A DNA stretch of 64,000 bases from Streptomyces hundungensis (GTDB taxonomy: Bacteria > Actinomycetota > Actinomycetes > Streptomycetales > Streptomycetaceae): NCBI RefSeq assembly GCF_003627815.1, contig NZ_CP032698.1, forward strand, positions 2,728,001 to 2,792,000. Direction: 5' to 3'. The notes beneath the pieces were generated by a model. The model searched no databases. It had not been told where the DNA came from and saw only the letters and a list, made by a program, of their open reading frames with translations. Positions 28,299 through 39,328 of this stretch are shown here, piece by piece; position 1 is the stretch's first letter; every line of letters begins with the position of its first letter. The position numbers and the translations under genes were made by a program.

Positions 28299-31200
28299 TT
28301 ACATGTAGTGTCGATAGAATTCATCCTCTGCCTTCTTGGCCAGCATGGCTGCGGTCGCAGCAGCAGCCGCCTCTGCCCGTCTGCCCAGGTAGCCAACGAC
28401 GAGATTCCTGACACTACTTCCCGGGACCGCGCCAGCCGAAGCTCCCGCCGTGCCCTGCGCAATGTATCCCGCTGCCTCGTCAGTGTCAGTTGAACCAGGG
28501 TGACTGTATTGCCATGCACTCACGCCAACTACGGATCCGGCAATGAAGACACAGGCCCCTGCTGCCGCAACACTTGCGATCGCGATCCCGCAACCGACGC
28601 CTGCAAGAACACCCACAAGGGTGGTCTTATGGTTTTTGACCCACTCGACAGAACCGTCCCATGCGTTCTTGGTCATTTTCTTGACCCAGCCGCCAAACCC
28701 GTGACCCCAGAACCCCGAGTTCTCTCGCTGCTTCTTCTCAGCCTCCCTTTTCGTTTCGGCGTCTCGCTGAACGCTCTCCTTATCGAAAAGGATGCGGCCA
28801 CCATTCGAACTCTTGCAGTCAGGGTCTTTGGAGCAGGCCCGCTGCACGCGCTGCTTGGCAGCCACGTACGACGGAGCCAGGGTCCCACCCGCGACCTCAA
28901 CCTGGTACTCGTAGTTCGCTCCGAAGCCCGTCACCTTGGTCCCGTGGCTGCCGGTCTCGCAGGTGTACATCCCGCTCCGGCACTCTTCCGTCTGCGTACC
29001 CGTAGGGTCCGAGAAGCTGACCGGGTTGTTGTTGCTGTACGCGTACGGGTTGAACTGGCGCGGATCGTCACTAACGAACAGCGGGTCGACCGAGATGAAG
29101 CGGCCGAGCAGCGGGTCGTAGTCTCGGGCCCCGAGGTGGATGAGGCCCGCGTCCGCGTCCTTGGTACCGCCGACGAAGCCCTTGTCACCGGCCCACAGAG
29201 CGGCTTGATCACCGCGCGCCGCACCGAAGATCGTGGACTTGCGCCGCGAGACGGTCTGGGCACTGTCCGCCGTGATCTGAGTGGTGTTGGTGCCGTGCGG
29301 GTCGGAGACCAGGAAGGACAGCTTGCCGCCGGAGCGGGCCGCCATCGTCTTCCCGCCGACGCTGTAGTAGCGCGTACCGGTGACGGAACCCGTCTTGGTG
29401 AGGAGCAGTTCGTTGCCGTCCGGCAGGTACAGCGTGGCCCCGGTGGAGTCCTTTCGCTCCAGGCGCTGGCCCTCGGTGTCGTACAGATAGGAGCTGGCGG
29501 CCCCGTTCTGCGTGACCGTGGCCAGGTGCCCTTCGGCGTCCCAGGTCAGGCTCTGGGGTCCCGCGGTGGCGGTGGAGCGGGACGTGGTGTTGCCCGCCTT
29601 GTCGTAGGCGTAGGTCTCCTCGTGCGGGTTGGTCCCACTCTGCGTGACCTTGGGCAGATCGTGCTTGCCCGCAGTCGGCGCCCCGTAGGCGCGAACCGTG
29701 TCGGCGACCGGCCCGGAAGCGGTCTTGTGCTGCGTCTCCGTCTGGCGGTTGCCCAGCGCGTCGTAGCTGTATGACGACCAGTAGGCGTCCGGACCCCCGA
29801 CCGTCGCATCCGACGGTGCCGTGGAGCAATCGGTCTTCGCGGTCCACGCGTTCGTGATCCGCAACAGACCGTCCATGGCGAAGCACTGGTTGTCCGTCGT
29901 GCGCGTCGCGTCCTGGCCGTAGGACGTCGAGATGGAGGTGACGTTCCCGGTTTGGTCGTACTTGTAGTGGCTGTCCTCCACCCGCTGCGGTGCGGTGTCC
30001 TTGTCGACGTACGTGTCCGTCAGCGCGCTCGTGTGGTCGTCGTAGGCGTTCGAGAGGGTCACCTGCTGCCCGAACGAGCCGTACTTCTCGATGGTGCCGC
30101 GCCCGTAGTAGTCATAGGTGACGTCAGCCAGCAAAGGGTCACTGCCGGCCCCCACCATCTTCGGCTGACCGGAATTCGCGTCGTACTTGGTGGTGACCGT
30201 CTCGGCCGGCAGGTCGCCCAGAGCGGGCTGCTTCGTCCACAGCTCCTTACCGGTGTTGAGGTCGTACGACGTCGTCCACTTGTAGGTGCCGGCCAGCGCG
30301 CCTTCGGCCGCCGGGATGGTCACCTGGGTGTTCACCGGCTGGTTGAGCGAGTTGTAGCTCGTGATGGCGGTCTCGTAGGCCTGGCCGTCGACGTACCTCG
30401 TGGCCTTGGACAACTGCCCCTTGGCGACGGTGTCGTACGTCCACGACGACAGCACGGTGGTGCCGTTCTTCAGCGCCGTCTTGCGACCGAGCGCGTCGTA
30501 GTCGGTGTGCAGCGTGACACCGCGGGCGTCGGTGACGTCCGTAGCCCGGTCGCCCTGGTCGAAGGTCGTCTTGACGGTGCCCTTGTCGGGGTCGTCCGTC
30601 TGGATTTGGCGACCCCGGACGTCATAGACGTACGTCCACTTGGCGCCGGAAGGGTCGGTGACCTCGGCGAGGCGACCGAGCTTGTTGTAGCTGTAGGTGG
30701 TGGACTGGGAGTGGGTCCGTGCCGCGTCCGTGTATTCCTTGAGCTCGGTCTTGCGGCCCAGCGCATCGGTCACCGTGGTGCTGGCCACTCCGCCCTGGGG
30801 CGGAACGACGGTGGTGGTGTCGCCGGTGTAGCTGGTGGTGGTCCGCTTGGTCTCGTCACCGAACTTCTTGAAGATGACGGCCGTTGGACGGCCGGCGCCG
30901 TCGTACTCCGTGTCGGTCGAAGCCGGGTACTTCAGCTCCTGGCCGGTCACCAGAACGGGCTCGGCACTGCCGTCGGCCACGTACGTACCCGAAGAGCGCC
31001 AGGCCAGGCCGCGCGTGTCGTACAGCGTCTCGGTCACCAGCCTCTTGGCCGAGGCGGTTCCGAGCGTCTCACGGGACGACTGCTGGGTCTGGACCGGTCG
31101 CAGCATGCCGTCGTAGAACGCGTAGCTCGTCTTGTACTTCGCGTTCTCGTCGAGCGCCTTGGTCGTGACGACGGTCGGACCGTCGTTGCGGATCAGGTAG

Positions 31201-34200
31201 TCGTATGCGTAGTTGGGCGAGTCCGGGTAGACGGCGGCCGAGCGGGTCGGCAGCCACACCTTGGCCAGACGGCCCAGCGCGTCGTATGTGGACGTCGTGA
31301 CCTTCCCGTTGGCGTCCGTGCTCTGGGTGGTCTGTCCGCGCAGCGGGTCGAGGGAGGCCGTCACCACATGCCCCAGGGTGTTGGTGACCGCCTTCTTCGT
31401 GGGCACCTCCCCCGTGGCCGGTGTGTACGCCGTGCTCGTGGGCTTCCCGTAGGCGTCGGTGGAGCTCAGTTCGCGACCGTAGATGTCGTAGCCCGTCACG
31501 GAAGTGACCGTGTCGTAGCCGTCACCGCTGCCGCTGATCCGCTCACTCTTGGTGATGTCCCCCTGCATGGGACCAGCTCCCAAAGCACCGTTGTCGTAGT
31601 ACTTGCGCACGTCGTCGACGACGTCGCCGGTGCCGGGGGTCGTGCCGCACGGAACGGCGACCGTCCGGGTGCGGGAGATCGCGTCAAGGATCCACTTGTC
31701 CTTGTTGCGGGCGTACTCGGTGGTCACGCACTTCTCGTCACCGGACTTGTCCACATCGCCGGTGTCCGACTCACTGGTGACCATGCCGTACTCGTCGAAA
31801 CCACGTGTGGTCTTCGTCTTCCGCACTCCGCCGGTGACCGTGGTGCGCTTGGTCTCTTCCGAAGTGCCGGTGAAGCGCGCCGTGAGGTCGGGCAGACCGG
31901 TGCGGGGCCGGGAAGCGGTCACGTCCGAGCGCCACGGCGTGTACGAGGTGGCGGAGACGAGCTTGCTGGTGTCGTCGCCGTTGTAGGTGGCCTCCTCACG
32001 CTTCATCCCGGCGAACTCCGGCCGGTCCGTGACCGCGTCGCCGGCCGAGTCCTTCACCGCAGCGCCGTCGAGGCCCCGGAAGTACCGCTCCTCGGACAGC
32101 GTCCTCGCGTCGTTGGCGGCGCCGGTCCGGGCCTGCACCCGGCCGTAACCCCGTGCGACGGAATAGCCGCGATCCTCCGCCTTCGTGAACTCGTCGGTGT
32201 CCTTGGCCCAGGCCGCGCCGTCGAGATACGAGTAGGAAGTGACCTTGTCGGGGGTGGATGCGAGGTTGTCGCCCTCCAACACCTGCGTCACCACATAGGA
32301 GTTGAACCAGTCCTGCTTGGCCGTCTCGCCCTCGAACGCCCACTTCACCGGGTAGCAGCGCGTGGTGTTCGTAGCGTCCGCCGGCGGCAGAGTGGAGGCC
32401 GTGCAGTCGGGGTCGGAGTAGGTGACCGCTATGGTCCCGCCGGACTCCGTCGTGATCTGGTAGAGCCGCAGCCGGACGAAGGGCGCCAGGCCGTCACCCA
32501 GCTTGTCGACCCGGTTGGGGCGCTGGACGCCTGCGAAGGTGACGGGCGGGAGGGAGACCGATGCCCCACTGGCGTCGAAGCCCGTCCGAGTGATCGACTT
32601 CAGCCACATCGGCGTGGAGATGCCGTCGCCGGCGGCCGGATCCTGACCCGGTTGGCCCGTGGGGAAGTCCTGCTTCAGCGCCCAGGAGTCGACGTTCTTG
32701 TAGGCGCCGCCGGTCAGCACCTTGGTCGTGATCGTGGCGAGCCGCTTGCGCGACCAGAAGCTCGGCGCGTACTGGGACTTGCACTCCGTCGCGCCGTCCT
32801 TGCAGTACAGGTCGAACGGTGTGTCGGGCCAGTTCTTGGCGTTCGTCTCGTCGAAGCTGGCACAGGCTGTCAAGCAACGCTCGGTGACATCGAACTTGAC
32901 CTGCCCCATGGCCCTTGCGCTGTACACGCTGTCCGCGCGCAGACCGTAGTCGATGTGGTCCAGCCAGCCGCCGCGCACATAGCTCGTGACGGTGGACTTT
33001 CCTGTTGTGTCCGAGACGTTGCGCCCGTAGTTGTTGGTCTCGGTGTTCCAGTAGTACGCCATCGCGTCCCCGTGAGGATCGACGACGTAGTCCAGTTGCC
33101 AACGCCAGGCCTGCTGGCACCAGGCCGACGCGAAGCTCGCGTTGTAGCAGGGTTCACCGGGCTGGTTGCCGAACACCGGTACCGTCCAGGCAGAGTTGGT
33201 CGCCGGCGTCGAGGCGTCCTTCCACCCGGGCAAGTGGTTCAGGCCGAAGAAGTACTGGGTGCCGTCGGCCGTGGTGACCTTCCAGTGTTCCCCGTCATTG
33301 TCACCGTTGCTCGCACCGGTGAGCTTCTCGATCTTCGCCCCGGACTCGTCGGAGGCGTGCCAGCCCCCCTTGTCCTTGTCGTAGACCAGCTCGGTCGACT
33401 TGCCACCGAGTGACATGGTGGCGTTGTCGTTGAACCAGCACTCGTCACCGACCTTGGTCGTGTTCGTGCCGCCGGTCTTGTCGTCGTCGCACGACTTGTA
33501 GCGCCGCTCGATGAACCCCGGCGCCCAGTCCCAGCCGTCACCCAGCCACGAGGTCTGGTTGTTCGAGGCCGCCGTACGGCCGTCAACGGACTGCGAGTTG
33601 TAGCCCAGGGACACCGTCGGCTGAAGCCCGCCCGGGACGGAGGGCACGTTGATCGGGTAGTTCCAGTTGAACGCGCCCGACGAGCCGCCACCGGTCCACG
33701 AACCGGACGCCTGCAAGGGAGTTGCCTTGTAGTCTCCGGTCGGACCGACAGTCTCGGCCGTCGCGGCCAGGACCATGGGCCCGGCCGAGTTGGCGCTCTG
33801 CGCGGTCAGTGCCTTGCCGTGGCCGGACGCGGGCGCCGAGGAGACCGTGACAGTCGCGCTCAACGTGTTCGTCTTGATGTCGTTCGTGGTCGCAACCGGC
33901 TTGGTGACGCGGCACTTGGCCTCTTGCGGAGTGGTCAGCGCGCACTCCGGGAGCTCGACCAGCCTCAGCCTGGTCGCCCAGTCCCCGCCGAACGCGCCTT
34001 TGAACGAGGAGTAGTTGACCTCGACCCGCGCGGAACCCGACTTGGCCTTGCCGTCAACTGGAGCGACGGAAAGCAACAGGCCGTCCACACCCGCTCGCTG
34101 TGCGGCACCACGGTCCGTCACCGACACCTTCAGCGGCCCCGAGGCGGCGCGGCCCGCGGCAGGCGCTGTCACCGAGACGGGCAGCCCTTCAGCCTTCGTT

Positions 34201-34469
34201 CGCCCCGCCACGGCGGGATCGACCACGGCCGAACTGGCACTGGGCCACGACACCTTCGGTGACTTCCACGGATGCGCCGCCGCTGCGTCAGGCCGCGACG
34301 TGCCACCCGACTCAGCCTTTTTCACCGGCACGGCCGCAGGCTGTTTCAGCGACGGTTTCGGTAGAGGGGAATCTCTTCCTGCCGCAAGCGCCGATGCGGC
34401 CGGAACTACCCCCGCTATGACTGCGGCGGCCACAGTGACCGCCAGTGTGCGCACGCCGAACAGGCCCAC
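28299..34469 (-). CDS. Secreted RHS/YD-repeat protein with RHS core and variable C-terminus
   Basis: 2056 residues starting at GTG 34469, with a signal peptide (residues 1-29, VTVAAAVIAGVVPAASALA). An SpvB/TcdB-like N-terminal region follows (LQPTVSLGYNSQSVDGRTAASNNQTSWLGDGWDW, PVTFAGVQRPNRVDKLGDGLAPFVRLRLY). A long series of YD repeats runs from about residues 950 to 1700 (YDALGRLAKV, YDVRGRQIQT, YDALGRKTAL, YSYDALGNRQTET). The RHS core DYDPLLGRFISVDPL...NPYAYSNNNPVSFSDPTG ends at residue 1824. Known RHS proteins build a shell that encloses a toxic C-terminus. Here the last 232 residues (28302-28997) have a Lys/Glu-rich linker, a hydrophobic hairpin (TTLVGVLAGVGCGIAIAS, AAGACVFIAGSVVGVSAW) and an Ala-rich tail, with no nuclease or deaminase motif. 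That tail has lower GC than the core. Function beyond secretion or cell-surface role is not assigned. Confidence 0.9.
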   Translation of the reverse strand: MGLFGVRTLAVTVAAAVIAGVVPAASALAAGRDSPLPKPSLKQPAAVPVKKAESGGTSRPDAAAAHPWKSPKVSWPSASSAVVDPAVAGRTKAEGLPVSVTAPAAGRAASGPLKVSVTDRGAAQRAGVDGLLLSVAPVDGKAKSGSARVEVNYSSFKGAFGGDWATRLRLVELPECALTTPQEAKCRVTKPVATTNDIKTNTLSATVTVSSAPASGHGKALTAQSANSAGPMVLAATAETVGPTGDYKATPLQASGSWTGGGSSGAFNWNYPINVPSVPGGLQPTVSLGYNSQSVDGRTAASNNQTSWLGDGWDWAPGFIERRYKSCDDDKTGGTNTTKVGDECWFNDNATMSLGGKSTELVYDKDKGGWHASDESGAKIEKLTGASNGDNDGEHWKVTTADGTQYFFGLNHLPGWKDASTPATNSAWTVPVFGNQPGEPCYNASFASAWCQQAWRWQLDYVVDPHGDAMAYYWNTETNNYGRNVSDTTGKSTVTSYVRGGWLDHIDYGLRADSVYSARAMGQVKFDVTERCLTACASFDETNAKNWPDTPFDLYCKDGATECKSQYAPSFWSRKRLATITTKVLTGGAYKNVDSWALKQDFPTGQPGQDPAAGDGISTPMWLKSITRTGFDASGASVSLPPVTFAGVQRPNRVDKLGDGLAPFVRLRLYQITTESGGTIAVTYSDPDCTASTLPPADATNTTRCYPVKWAFEGETAKQDWFNSYVVTQVLEGDNLASTPDKVTSYSYLDGAAWAKDTDEFTKAEDRGYSVARGYGRVQARTGAANDARTLSEERYFRGLDGAAVKDSAGDAVTDRPEFAGMKREEATYNGDDTSKLVSATSYTPWRSDVTASRPRTGLPDLTARFTGTSEETKRTTVTGGVRKTKTTRGFDEYGMVTSESDTGDVDKSGDEKCVTTEYARNKDKWILDAISRTRTVAVPCGTTPGTGDVVDDVRKYYDNGALGAGPMQGDITKSERISGSGDGYDTVTSVTGYDIYGRELSSTDAYGKPTSTAYTPATGEVPTKKAVTNTLGHVVTASLDPLRGQTTQSTDANGKVTTSTYDALGRLAKVWLPTRSAAVYPDSPNYAYDYLIRNDGPTVVTTKALDENAKYKTSYAFYDGMLRPVQTQQSSRETLGTASAKRLVTETLYDTRGLAWRSSGTYVADGSAEPVLVTGQELKYPASTDTEYDGAGRPTAVIFKKFGDETKRTTTSYTGDTTTVVPPQGGVASTTVTDALGRKTELKEYTDAARTHSQSTTYSYNKLGRLAEVTDPSGAKWTYVYDVRGRQIQTDDPDKGTVKTTFDQGDRATDVTDARGVTLHTDYDALGRKTALKNGTTVLSSWTYDTVAKGQLSKATRYVDGQAYETAITSYNSLNQPVNTQVTIPAAEGALAGTYKWTTSYDLNTGKELWTKQPALGDLPAETVTTKYDANSGQPKMVGAGSDPLLADVTYDYYGRGTIEKYGSFGQQVTLSNAYDDHTSALTDTYVDKDTAPQRVEDSHYKYDQTGNVTSISTSYGQDATRTTDNQCFAMDGLLRITNAWTAKTDCSTAPSDATVGGPDAYWSSYSYDALGNRQTETQHKTASGPVADTVRAYGAPTAGKHDLPKVTQSGTNPHEETYAYDKAGNTTSRSTATAGPQSLTWDAEGHLATVTQNGAASSYLYDTEGQRLERKDSTGATLYLPDGNELLLTKTGSVTGTRYYSVGGKTMAARSGGKLSFLVSDPHGTNTTQITADSAQTVSRRKSTIFGAARGDQAALWAGDKGFVGGTKDADAGLIHLGARDYDPLLGRFISVDPLFVSDDPRQFNPYAYSNNNPVSFSDPTGTQTEECRSGMYTCETGSHGTKVTGFGANYEYQVEVAGGTLAPSYVAAKQRVQRACSKDPDCKSSNGGRILFDKESVQRDAETKREAEKKQRENSGFWGHGFGGWVKKMTKNAWDGSVEWVKNHKTTLVGVLAGVGCGIAIASVAAAGACVFIAGSVVGVSAWQYSHPGSTDTDEAAGYIAQGTAGASAGAVPGSSVRNLVVGYLGRRAEAAAAATAAMLAKKAEDEFYRHYM

Positions 34470-34864
34470 GCCCCCACCCCCTGCACAATTTACGGAATCA
34501 ACCTCCGGACCTTAACAGGGCATGTAAAGAGGCCGCCCACTTTCAATTACAGGAACCACATTCAAATAGTTGGATATCTCGGGCGTTTCCGTCATGAATC
34601 TCCGACCGGTGCGTGGAGGTTCGGTGAACCCCCAGGTGAGAAGGGGTCACCAGCGGTGTCCCTGTGTATCCCCTTTGTTCCGTCTGCGGGATATCAAACA
34701 ACTTGGCCGAGGTGGGCGATTAACCACCTGTATGAGACTGCGGAATTCCCGTTCGTTGTCAGCGGGACGCTATATGGTCTTCTTTGCAGTTCCCTTGGAA
34801 GTGAAGGATGGGTGGGGTGTACAACACGACGCGAAGAAGAGGGCGACCGGGAGGGCCACCGCAA
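34470..34864. promoter_or_regulatory. AT-richer divergent region between the RHS and FG-GAP genes
   Basis: 395 bases without a gene, clearly richer in A+T than the flanks, holding the promoters of two very large secreted-protein genes read outward. GGGGTGGGGG lies just before the RHS GTG and GGGAGGG 9 bases before the FG-GAP ATG. No promoter hexamers or operator are convincing. Confidence 0.45.
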
Positions 34865-37800
34865 ATGCGAGTGGTAGCTGTCGCTCTAATAGCAGGTCTG
34901 ATTTCATCCGGTCTCGTTGTGCTGCCGACGACGGCAGCGGCACGGCCGGCGGTCGCGGCCGACCCGGATCCGGTGGCCGACGGTTCCAAGAGCGCAGAGG
35001 ACTTCGCCCTGGAAAGGGCCAAGGCGACTGGGCAGCCGTTCGAGTTGACGTCGGCGCGTACGGAGTCCTCGGACACCTGGGCCCTGCCGGACGGCACGTG
35101 GTCCTTGAAGCGATACGGGACTCCGGTGCGCATGCTGCGCGATGGAGCTTGGGTGCCCACGGACGCGACTCTGGCGTTCAAGGCGGACGGCAGCGTCGCA
35201 CCAAGGGCCGCGACCGTCGCCGTCACGTTCTCCGGCGGCGGCACCGGACCGCTGCTCTCAGGCGTGAAGGACGGCCGGACCCTCACCCTGACTTGGCCGA
35301 GCGCTCTGCCGAAGCCTACGCTGGCGGACAATGTGGCCACCTACTCCGAGGTGCTGCCCGGCGTCGACCTACAGCTCAAGGCAGAGGTGGAGGGCTTCTC
35401 ACAGCTCCTCGTCGTCAAGTCCGCGGAGGCAGCCAAAAATCCTCAACTTGCCTCTCTGAAATACAAGTTGGACACGGTCGGACTGAATGTCTCGACCGAT
35501 GAGCAAACAGGCTCGATCACGGCGGTCAACCCGGCCGGCCAGACGGTCTTCACGAGCCCCACGCCGTTGATGTGGGACTCCACGACCACCAGCTCCGCGA
35601 CTGTCCCGCAAGGAGCCAAGTTCGCCAAGTCCACGCTCTCGGCCACGGATACGGCACCCGACGCTCCAGCGACCGTCTTCGACCCCGCACCGGGCGCGAA
35701 GGACGCGCAGATGCCGACCACAGTCTCCGGGGACAGTCTGGAGATCAAACCGGATCAGGCGCTGCTGACCGATGCAGGCACCAAGTACCCCGTCTTCATC
35801 GACCCGACCTGGGCCTGGGGCCAGCGACAGAACTGGACGCGGGTCTACAAGAAGTATCCGAACACGTCGTTCTGGAACACCAAGGACGTCGTCCGCGTCG
35901 GTTACGAGGCGGAGACGAACGGCCTGTCCCGGTCCTTCTTCCAGATGGACACGTCCAACATCAAGGGCGCCCAGGTCAAGTCGTCGACGTTCCGTGTCAA
36001 GAACACATGGTCCTGGTCCTGCCAAGCACGGCCGGTAGAGCTGTGGAGCGTCGGGGCGATCTCGTCCAAGACCACGTGGAACAACCAGCCCGCCCGGGGC
36101 ACCAGGCTGAACACGGTCAACGAGTCCAAGGGCTGGAGCAAGGACTGCGCGGCAGGCAACCTGGAGTTCGACGCGACGGCCAAGGTCAGGGAGGCGGCGA
36201 GCAAGAGCTGGAGCAGCCTGAACCTCGGTCTGTACGCGGGCGACGAGGGCGACACGTTCGGTTGGAAGAAGTTCGACGCCAAGACCGCCACCCTTGAGAC
36301 GGTCTACAACAACCCGCCGAAGACACCGAGTGCTCTGGGCACCAACCCCAAGACCTCGTGCTCGGCAGGCGGTCTCATCGGCAACACCAGGATCAGCCTG
36401 TACGCGACGATCGACGACCCGGACGCCGGAAACCTGACGGCCCAGTTCCAGGTCTTCAAGGCGGGGGCCACCACGCCCACGATCACCCAGTCGATCCCGG
36501 CCGCGAAGGGCAAGGTGGCAACCTGGTCGGTCCCGGACGTCAACCTGCCCACAGGGGACTACACCTGGAAGGTGCAGGCCAAGGACCCCGACGGTGCAAC
36601 CTCCTCGTGGTCGAACGCCTGCAAGTTCTCCGTGGACCGCACCCGGCCCTCCAAACCCCCGGTCATCGCCTCCACCCAGTTCCCCAGCGGTGAAAACGGC
36701 TGGCCCACCAATTCCGACGGCAGTTCCGCGACCGGCAAGGCCCGCACTCCCGGCACGTTCAGTTTCGACGCCAACGGCGTCACCGATGTCTCCCGCTTCA
36801 CCTGGTGGACCGACTACGAGCCGACTCCTGTAGAAGCCACCCCCGGCGCACCGGTCACCGTCCAGCCCCCCGGGTACGGTCCTCACTTCGTCTACGCCTA
36901 CAGCGTGGACAAGGCGGGCAACCGGTCGGACACCACCACCTACATCTACTACGCCTCGCGCTCGCAGGACCGCGACGGCCCGAACGATCTGAACGGCGAC
37001 GGCAACAGCGACATCTGGAACATCGACTCCAACGGAACGCTGCTGACCTACGCCGGCCAGGGCAACACCCAGTTCTCCACGGCGGCGAACGGTGGCGGTT
37101 CGTTCGACGGCGGACAGGTCACGGCACGGGGTGACTGGGGTCAGGACGGCTACAACGATCTCGTGGCCCTTCAGTACGACTCCACGGAGAAGCGGAAGGT
37201 CCTGCGGGCCTACCCCAACAACGGCCAGGGCGTCGTCCGATCCGATCCCATCGGCCTGTCTGTCGCATGTCCGGTCAAGGACGCCGACCTCGGCTGCGAC
37301 TTCGGACCGGACTGGACCGGCGACGACCACTGGTTCGACGCGGACCAGATCATCGCCCCCGGAGACATCAACAACGATCCCCAGCACAATCCCGACCTGC
37401 TCGTCAAGGAAGGCAAGCAGCTCTGGGCGTACTACGGCAGCAGGGCCGCGGACACCCTCGACAACGACAACGGCCCGGTGCTGGTCGGCAACGGCGACTG
37501 GGACAAGTACACCGTTGTGGCCCCCGGGGACCTGAATGGTGACGGCATCGTCGACCTGTGGCTGCGAGACAACGCCACCGGTGACGTATTCCGCAGTGAC
37601 GGCCGTAAGGGTGCCAACGGCAACCTCGACCCCACCACCTGGGGCGACGCGGCGAATCGCGTGAAGATCGGCGCGGGTTTCACCGCCGCCGCCTTCCCCT
37701 CCATCGGCTCTGTGGGCGACATCACCGGTGACGGGCTGCCCGACCTCTGGGCGCGCAAGACCGACAACTCCATGATCGGCTGGCCCGGCAAGGTCCCAGC

Positions 37801-39247
37801 TGGTTCGTCCTACGCCTTCGGCGACAGCTTCATCATCGACGGCATCACCGGTGGATCCCGCATCCCGGCCGGAACGACCCTGTCGAGCGGGAAGTCCTTC
37901 GCTTCACGGTCCGCCAAGCTGACCATGCAGGACGACGGCAATCTGGTCATCTCCTCGGTCGCCAACAAGCAACTGTGGTCGACCAACACCGCCGGCAACC
38001 CCGGGGCCACTGCGATCGTGCAGAGCGACGGCAATGTCGTCGTCTACAAGGCAGACGGCATCACCAAGTTGTGGGAGACGAAGACGGCCGCTCCCGGTGG
38101 CTACGCTCTCTTGCAGGACCGCGGCAACCTGGTCGTCTACAACGTCAAGAGCCAGTCCCTGTGGTCCAGTGGCTCCGCCATCCGACACGATTACAACGGC
38201 GATGGACGCAGTGACATGGCGTCCTGGTACACCTATGGCGACGGGCACTCCGCGTTCCAGACGTTCCTCACCAACTCCGACGGCACGTTCAAGCAGCCCT
38301 TCTCCTCGTACAGTTCGGGCGTGGGCTCCTGGAACGTGAACAGCATGCGGTTCACGACGGGCGACTACAACGGTGACGGCCGCGGGGACGCGGCGATGAC
38401 GTACGACTACGGAAACGGGCTCATGAAGGTGTACACCGCCTTCGGCAAGCCGGACGGCGGATTCCAGTTCCCCGTCCTCTCCTACACGTCGGCGAAGGGG
38501 AGCTGGTATGTCGGGAGCATGACCTTGGAGTCCGGGGACTTCAACGGCGACGGCCGCGACGACCTCGGTATCTGGTACTCGTATTCGGACGGATCCGACC
38601 GGCTGTTCACACTGACCGCGGACGTCCGCGGTGGCTTCAACTCGCCCTTCGGCGGCTCAACGATGCCGGCCGGCTGGTGGGACGCGAAGCACGCCAAAGC
38701 CGTGACCGGCGACTTCAACGGCGACGGCCGCGACGACCTCGCCGCCTGGTACGTCTACGACGACGGCACCGCGAAGGTCTGGACGTACTTCGCCACGCCC
38801 ACCGGCGGGCTGGACGGTGGCGTCGTCTCCTACACGAACGCGAACTGGGCCGATCTGAACCGGATCGACCTTCAGGCCGGCGACTTCAACAACGACGGCG
38901 TCGACGATCTGGCGCTCTGGTACGACTACGCCGACGGCCATGACGGGGTCGCCACCTACTTCTATGACGGGAAGCACGGCGGCAAGATCACCTCTTCCGC
39001 CACAGCTTGGCTCTCCGCGGCCGGCAACTTCGACCACAACCACATGAGACTCACCACCGGCGACTTCGATGGTGACGGCCTCGATGACATCGGCGCCATG
39101 TACGGCTACAGCGACGGCACGTCCAAGATGCTCACCTGGATCACCAAGCCTGACGCCACCCTCAACCATCCTCTCGACGGCTACACCTTCACCACCCCGG
39201 CCTCGTGGAGCTTCGCGGCCAACACCCTGCTCAGGCCGTACAACTGA
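34865..39247 (+). CDS. Giant secreted FG-GAP/bulb-type lectin protein
   Basis: About 1460 residues. Signal peptide [26 protein letters not shown], then a beta-rich region similar to DNRLRE-domain surface proteins ([38 protein letters not shown]). A Fn3/Ig-like module follows ([28 protein letters not shown]). From about residue 705 come DxNxDGxxD calcium-site motifs of FG-GAP/VCBS repeats ([33 protein letters not shown]). A bulb-type lectin domain lies at about residues 1002-1105 ([34 protein letters not shown]). Five more FG-GAP blades with a 171-180-bp DNA period (Asp codons near 38362, 38537, 38711, 38882, 39062) finish it. Adhesive, carbohydrate- and calcium-binding surface role is likely. 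Start 34865 has GGGAGGG 9 bases upstream; 34808 is an alternative. Divergent from the RHS gene. Confidence 0.88.
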   Translation: MRVVAVALIAGLISSGLVVLPTTAAARPAVAADPDPVADGSKSAEDFALERAKATGQPFELTSARTESSDTWALPDGTWSLKRYGTPVRMLRDGAWVPTDATLAFKADGSVAPRAATVAVTFSGGGTGPLLSGVKDGRTLTLTWPSALPKPTLADNVATYSEVLPGVDLQLKAEVEGFSQLLVVKSAEAAKNPQLASLKYKLDTVGLNVSTDEQTGSITAVNPAGQTVFTSPTPLMWDSTTTSSATVPQGAKFAKSTLSATDTAPDAPATVFDPAPGAKDAQMPTTVSGDSLEIKPDQALLTDAGTKYPVFIDPTWAWGQRQNWTRVYKKYPNTSFWNTKDVVRVGYEAETNGLSRSFFQMDTSNIKGAQVKSSTFRVKNTWSWSCQARPVELWSVGAISSKTTWNNQPARGTRLNTVNESKGWSKDCAAGNLEFDATAKVREAASKSWSSLNLGLYAGDEGDTFGWKKFDAKTATLETVYNNPPKTPSALGTNPKTSCSAGGLIGNTRISLYATIDDPDAGNLTAQFQVFKAGATTPTITQSIPAAKGKVATWSVPDVNLPTGDYTWKVQAKDPDGATSSWSNACKFSVDRTRPSKPPVIASTQFPSGENGWPTNSDGSSATGKARTPGTFSFDANGVTDVSRFTWWTDYEPTPVEATPGAPVTVQPPGYGPHFVYAYSVDKAGNRSDTTTYIYYASRSQDRDGPNDLNGDGNSDIWNIDSNGTLLTYAGQGNTQFSTAANGGGSFDGGQVTARGDWGQDGYNDLVALQYDSTEKRKVLRAYPNNGQGVVRSDPIGLSVACPVKDADLGCDFGPDWTGDDHWFDADQIIAPGDINNDPQHNPDLLVKEGKQLWAYYGSRAADTLDNDNGPVLVGNGDWDKYTVVAPGDLNGDGIVDLWLRDNATGDVFRSDGRKGANGNLDPTTWGDAANRVKIGAGFTAAAFPSIGSVGDITGDGLPDLWARKTDNSMIGWPGKVPAGSSYAFGDSFIIDGITGGSRIPAGTTLSSGKSFASRSAKLTMQDDGNLVISSVANKQLWSTNTAGNPGATAIVQSDGNVVVYKADGITKLWETKTAAPGGYALLQDRGNLVVYNVKSQSLWSSGSAIRHDYNGDGRSDMASWYTYGDGHSAFQTFLTNSDGTFKQPFSSYSSGVGSWNVNSMRFTTGDYNGDGRGDAAMTYDYGNGLMKVYTAFGKPDGGFQFPVLSYTSAKGSWYVGSMTLESGDFNGDGRDDLGIWYSYSDGSDRLFTLTADVRGGFNSPFGGSTMPAGWWDAKHAKAVTGDFNGDGRDDLAAWYVYDDGTAKVWTYFATPTGGLDGGVVSYTNANWADLNRIDLQAGDFNNDGVDDLALWYDYADGHDGVATYFYDGKHGGKITSSATAWLSAAGNFDHNHMRLTTGDFDGDGLDDIGAMYGYSDGTSKMLTWITKPDATLNHPLDGYTFTTPASWSFAANTLLRPYN

Positions 39248-39262
39248 CCTGTAGCGCGCTAT

Positions 39263-39306
39263 GAAGGGCCCCCTGCCCGGACATCCGTCCGGGCAGGGGG
39301 CCCTTC
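39263..39306. terminator. Bidirectional hairpin terminator
   Basis: A perfect 19-bp inverted repeat (39263-39281 with 39288-39306) closes a 6-base loop between the convergent FG-GAP gene (stop 39247) and alpha-mannosidase gene (stop 39329). It can terminate both transcripts. Confidence 0.9.
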
Positions 39307-39328
39307 GTTGTGCGGGGCGGGCGGAGAA

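Noticed and set aside
29952..33413. 1153-codon open frame antisense to the RHS gene
   Set aside because: Mirror of the biased codons of the RHS gene; no signal peptide or domain pattern.
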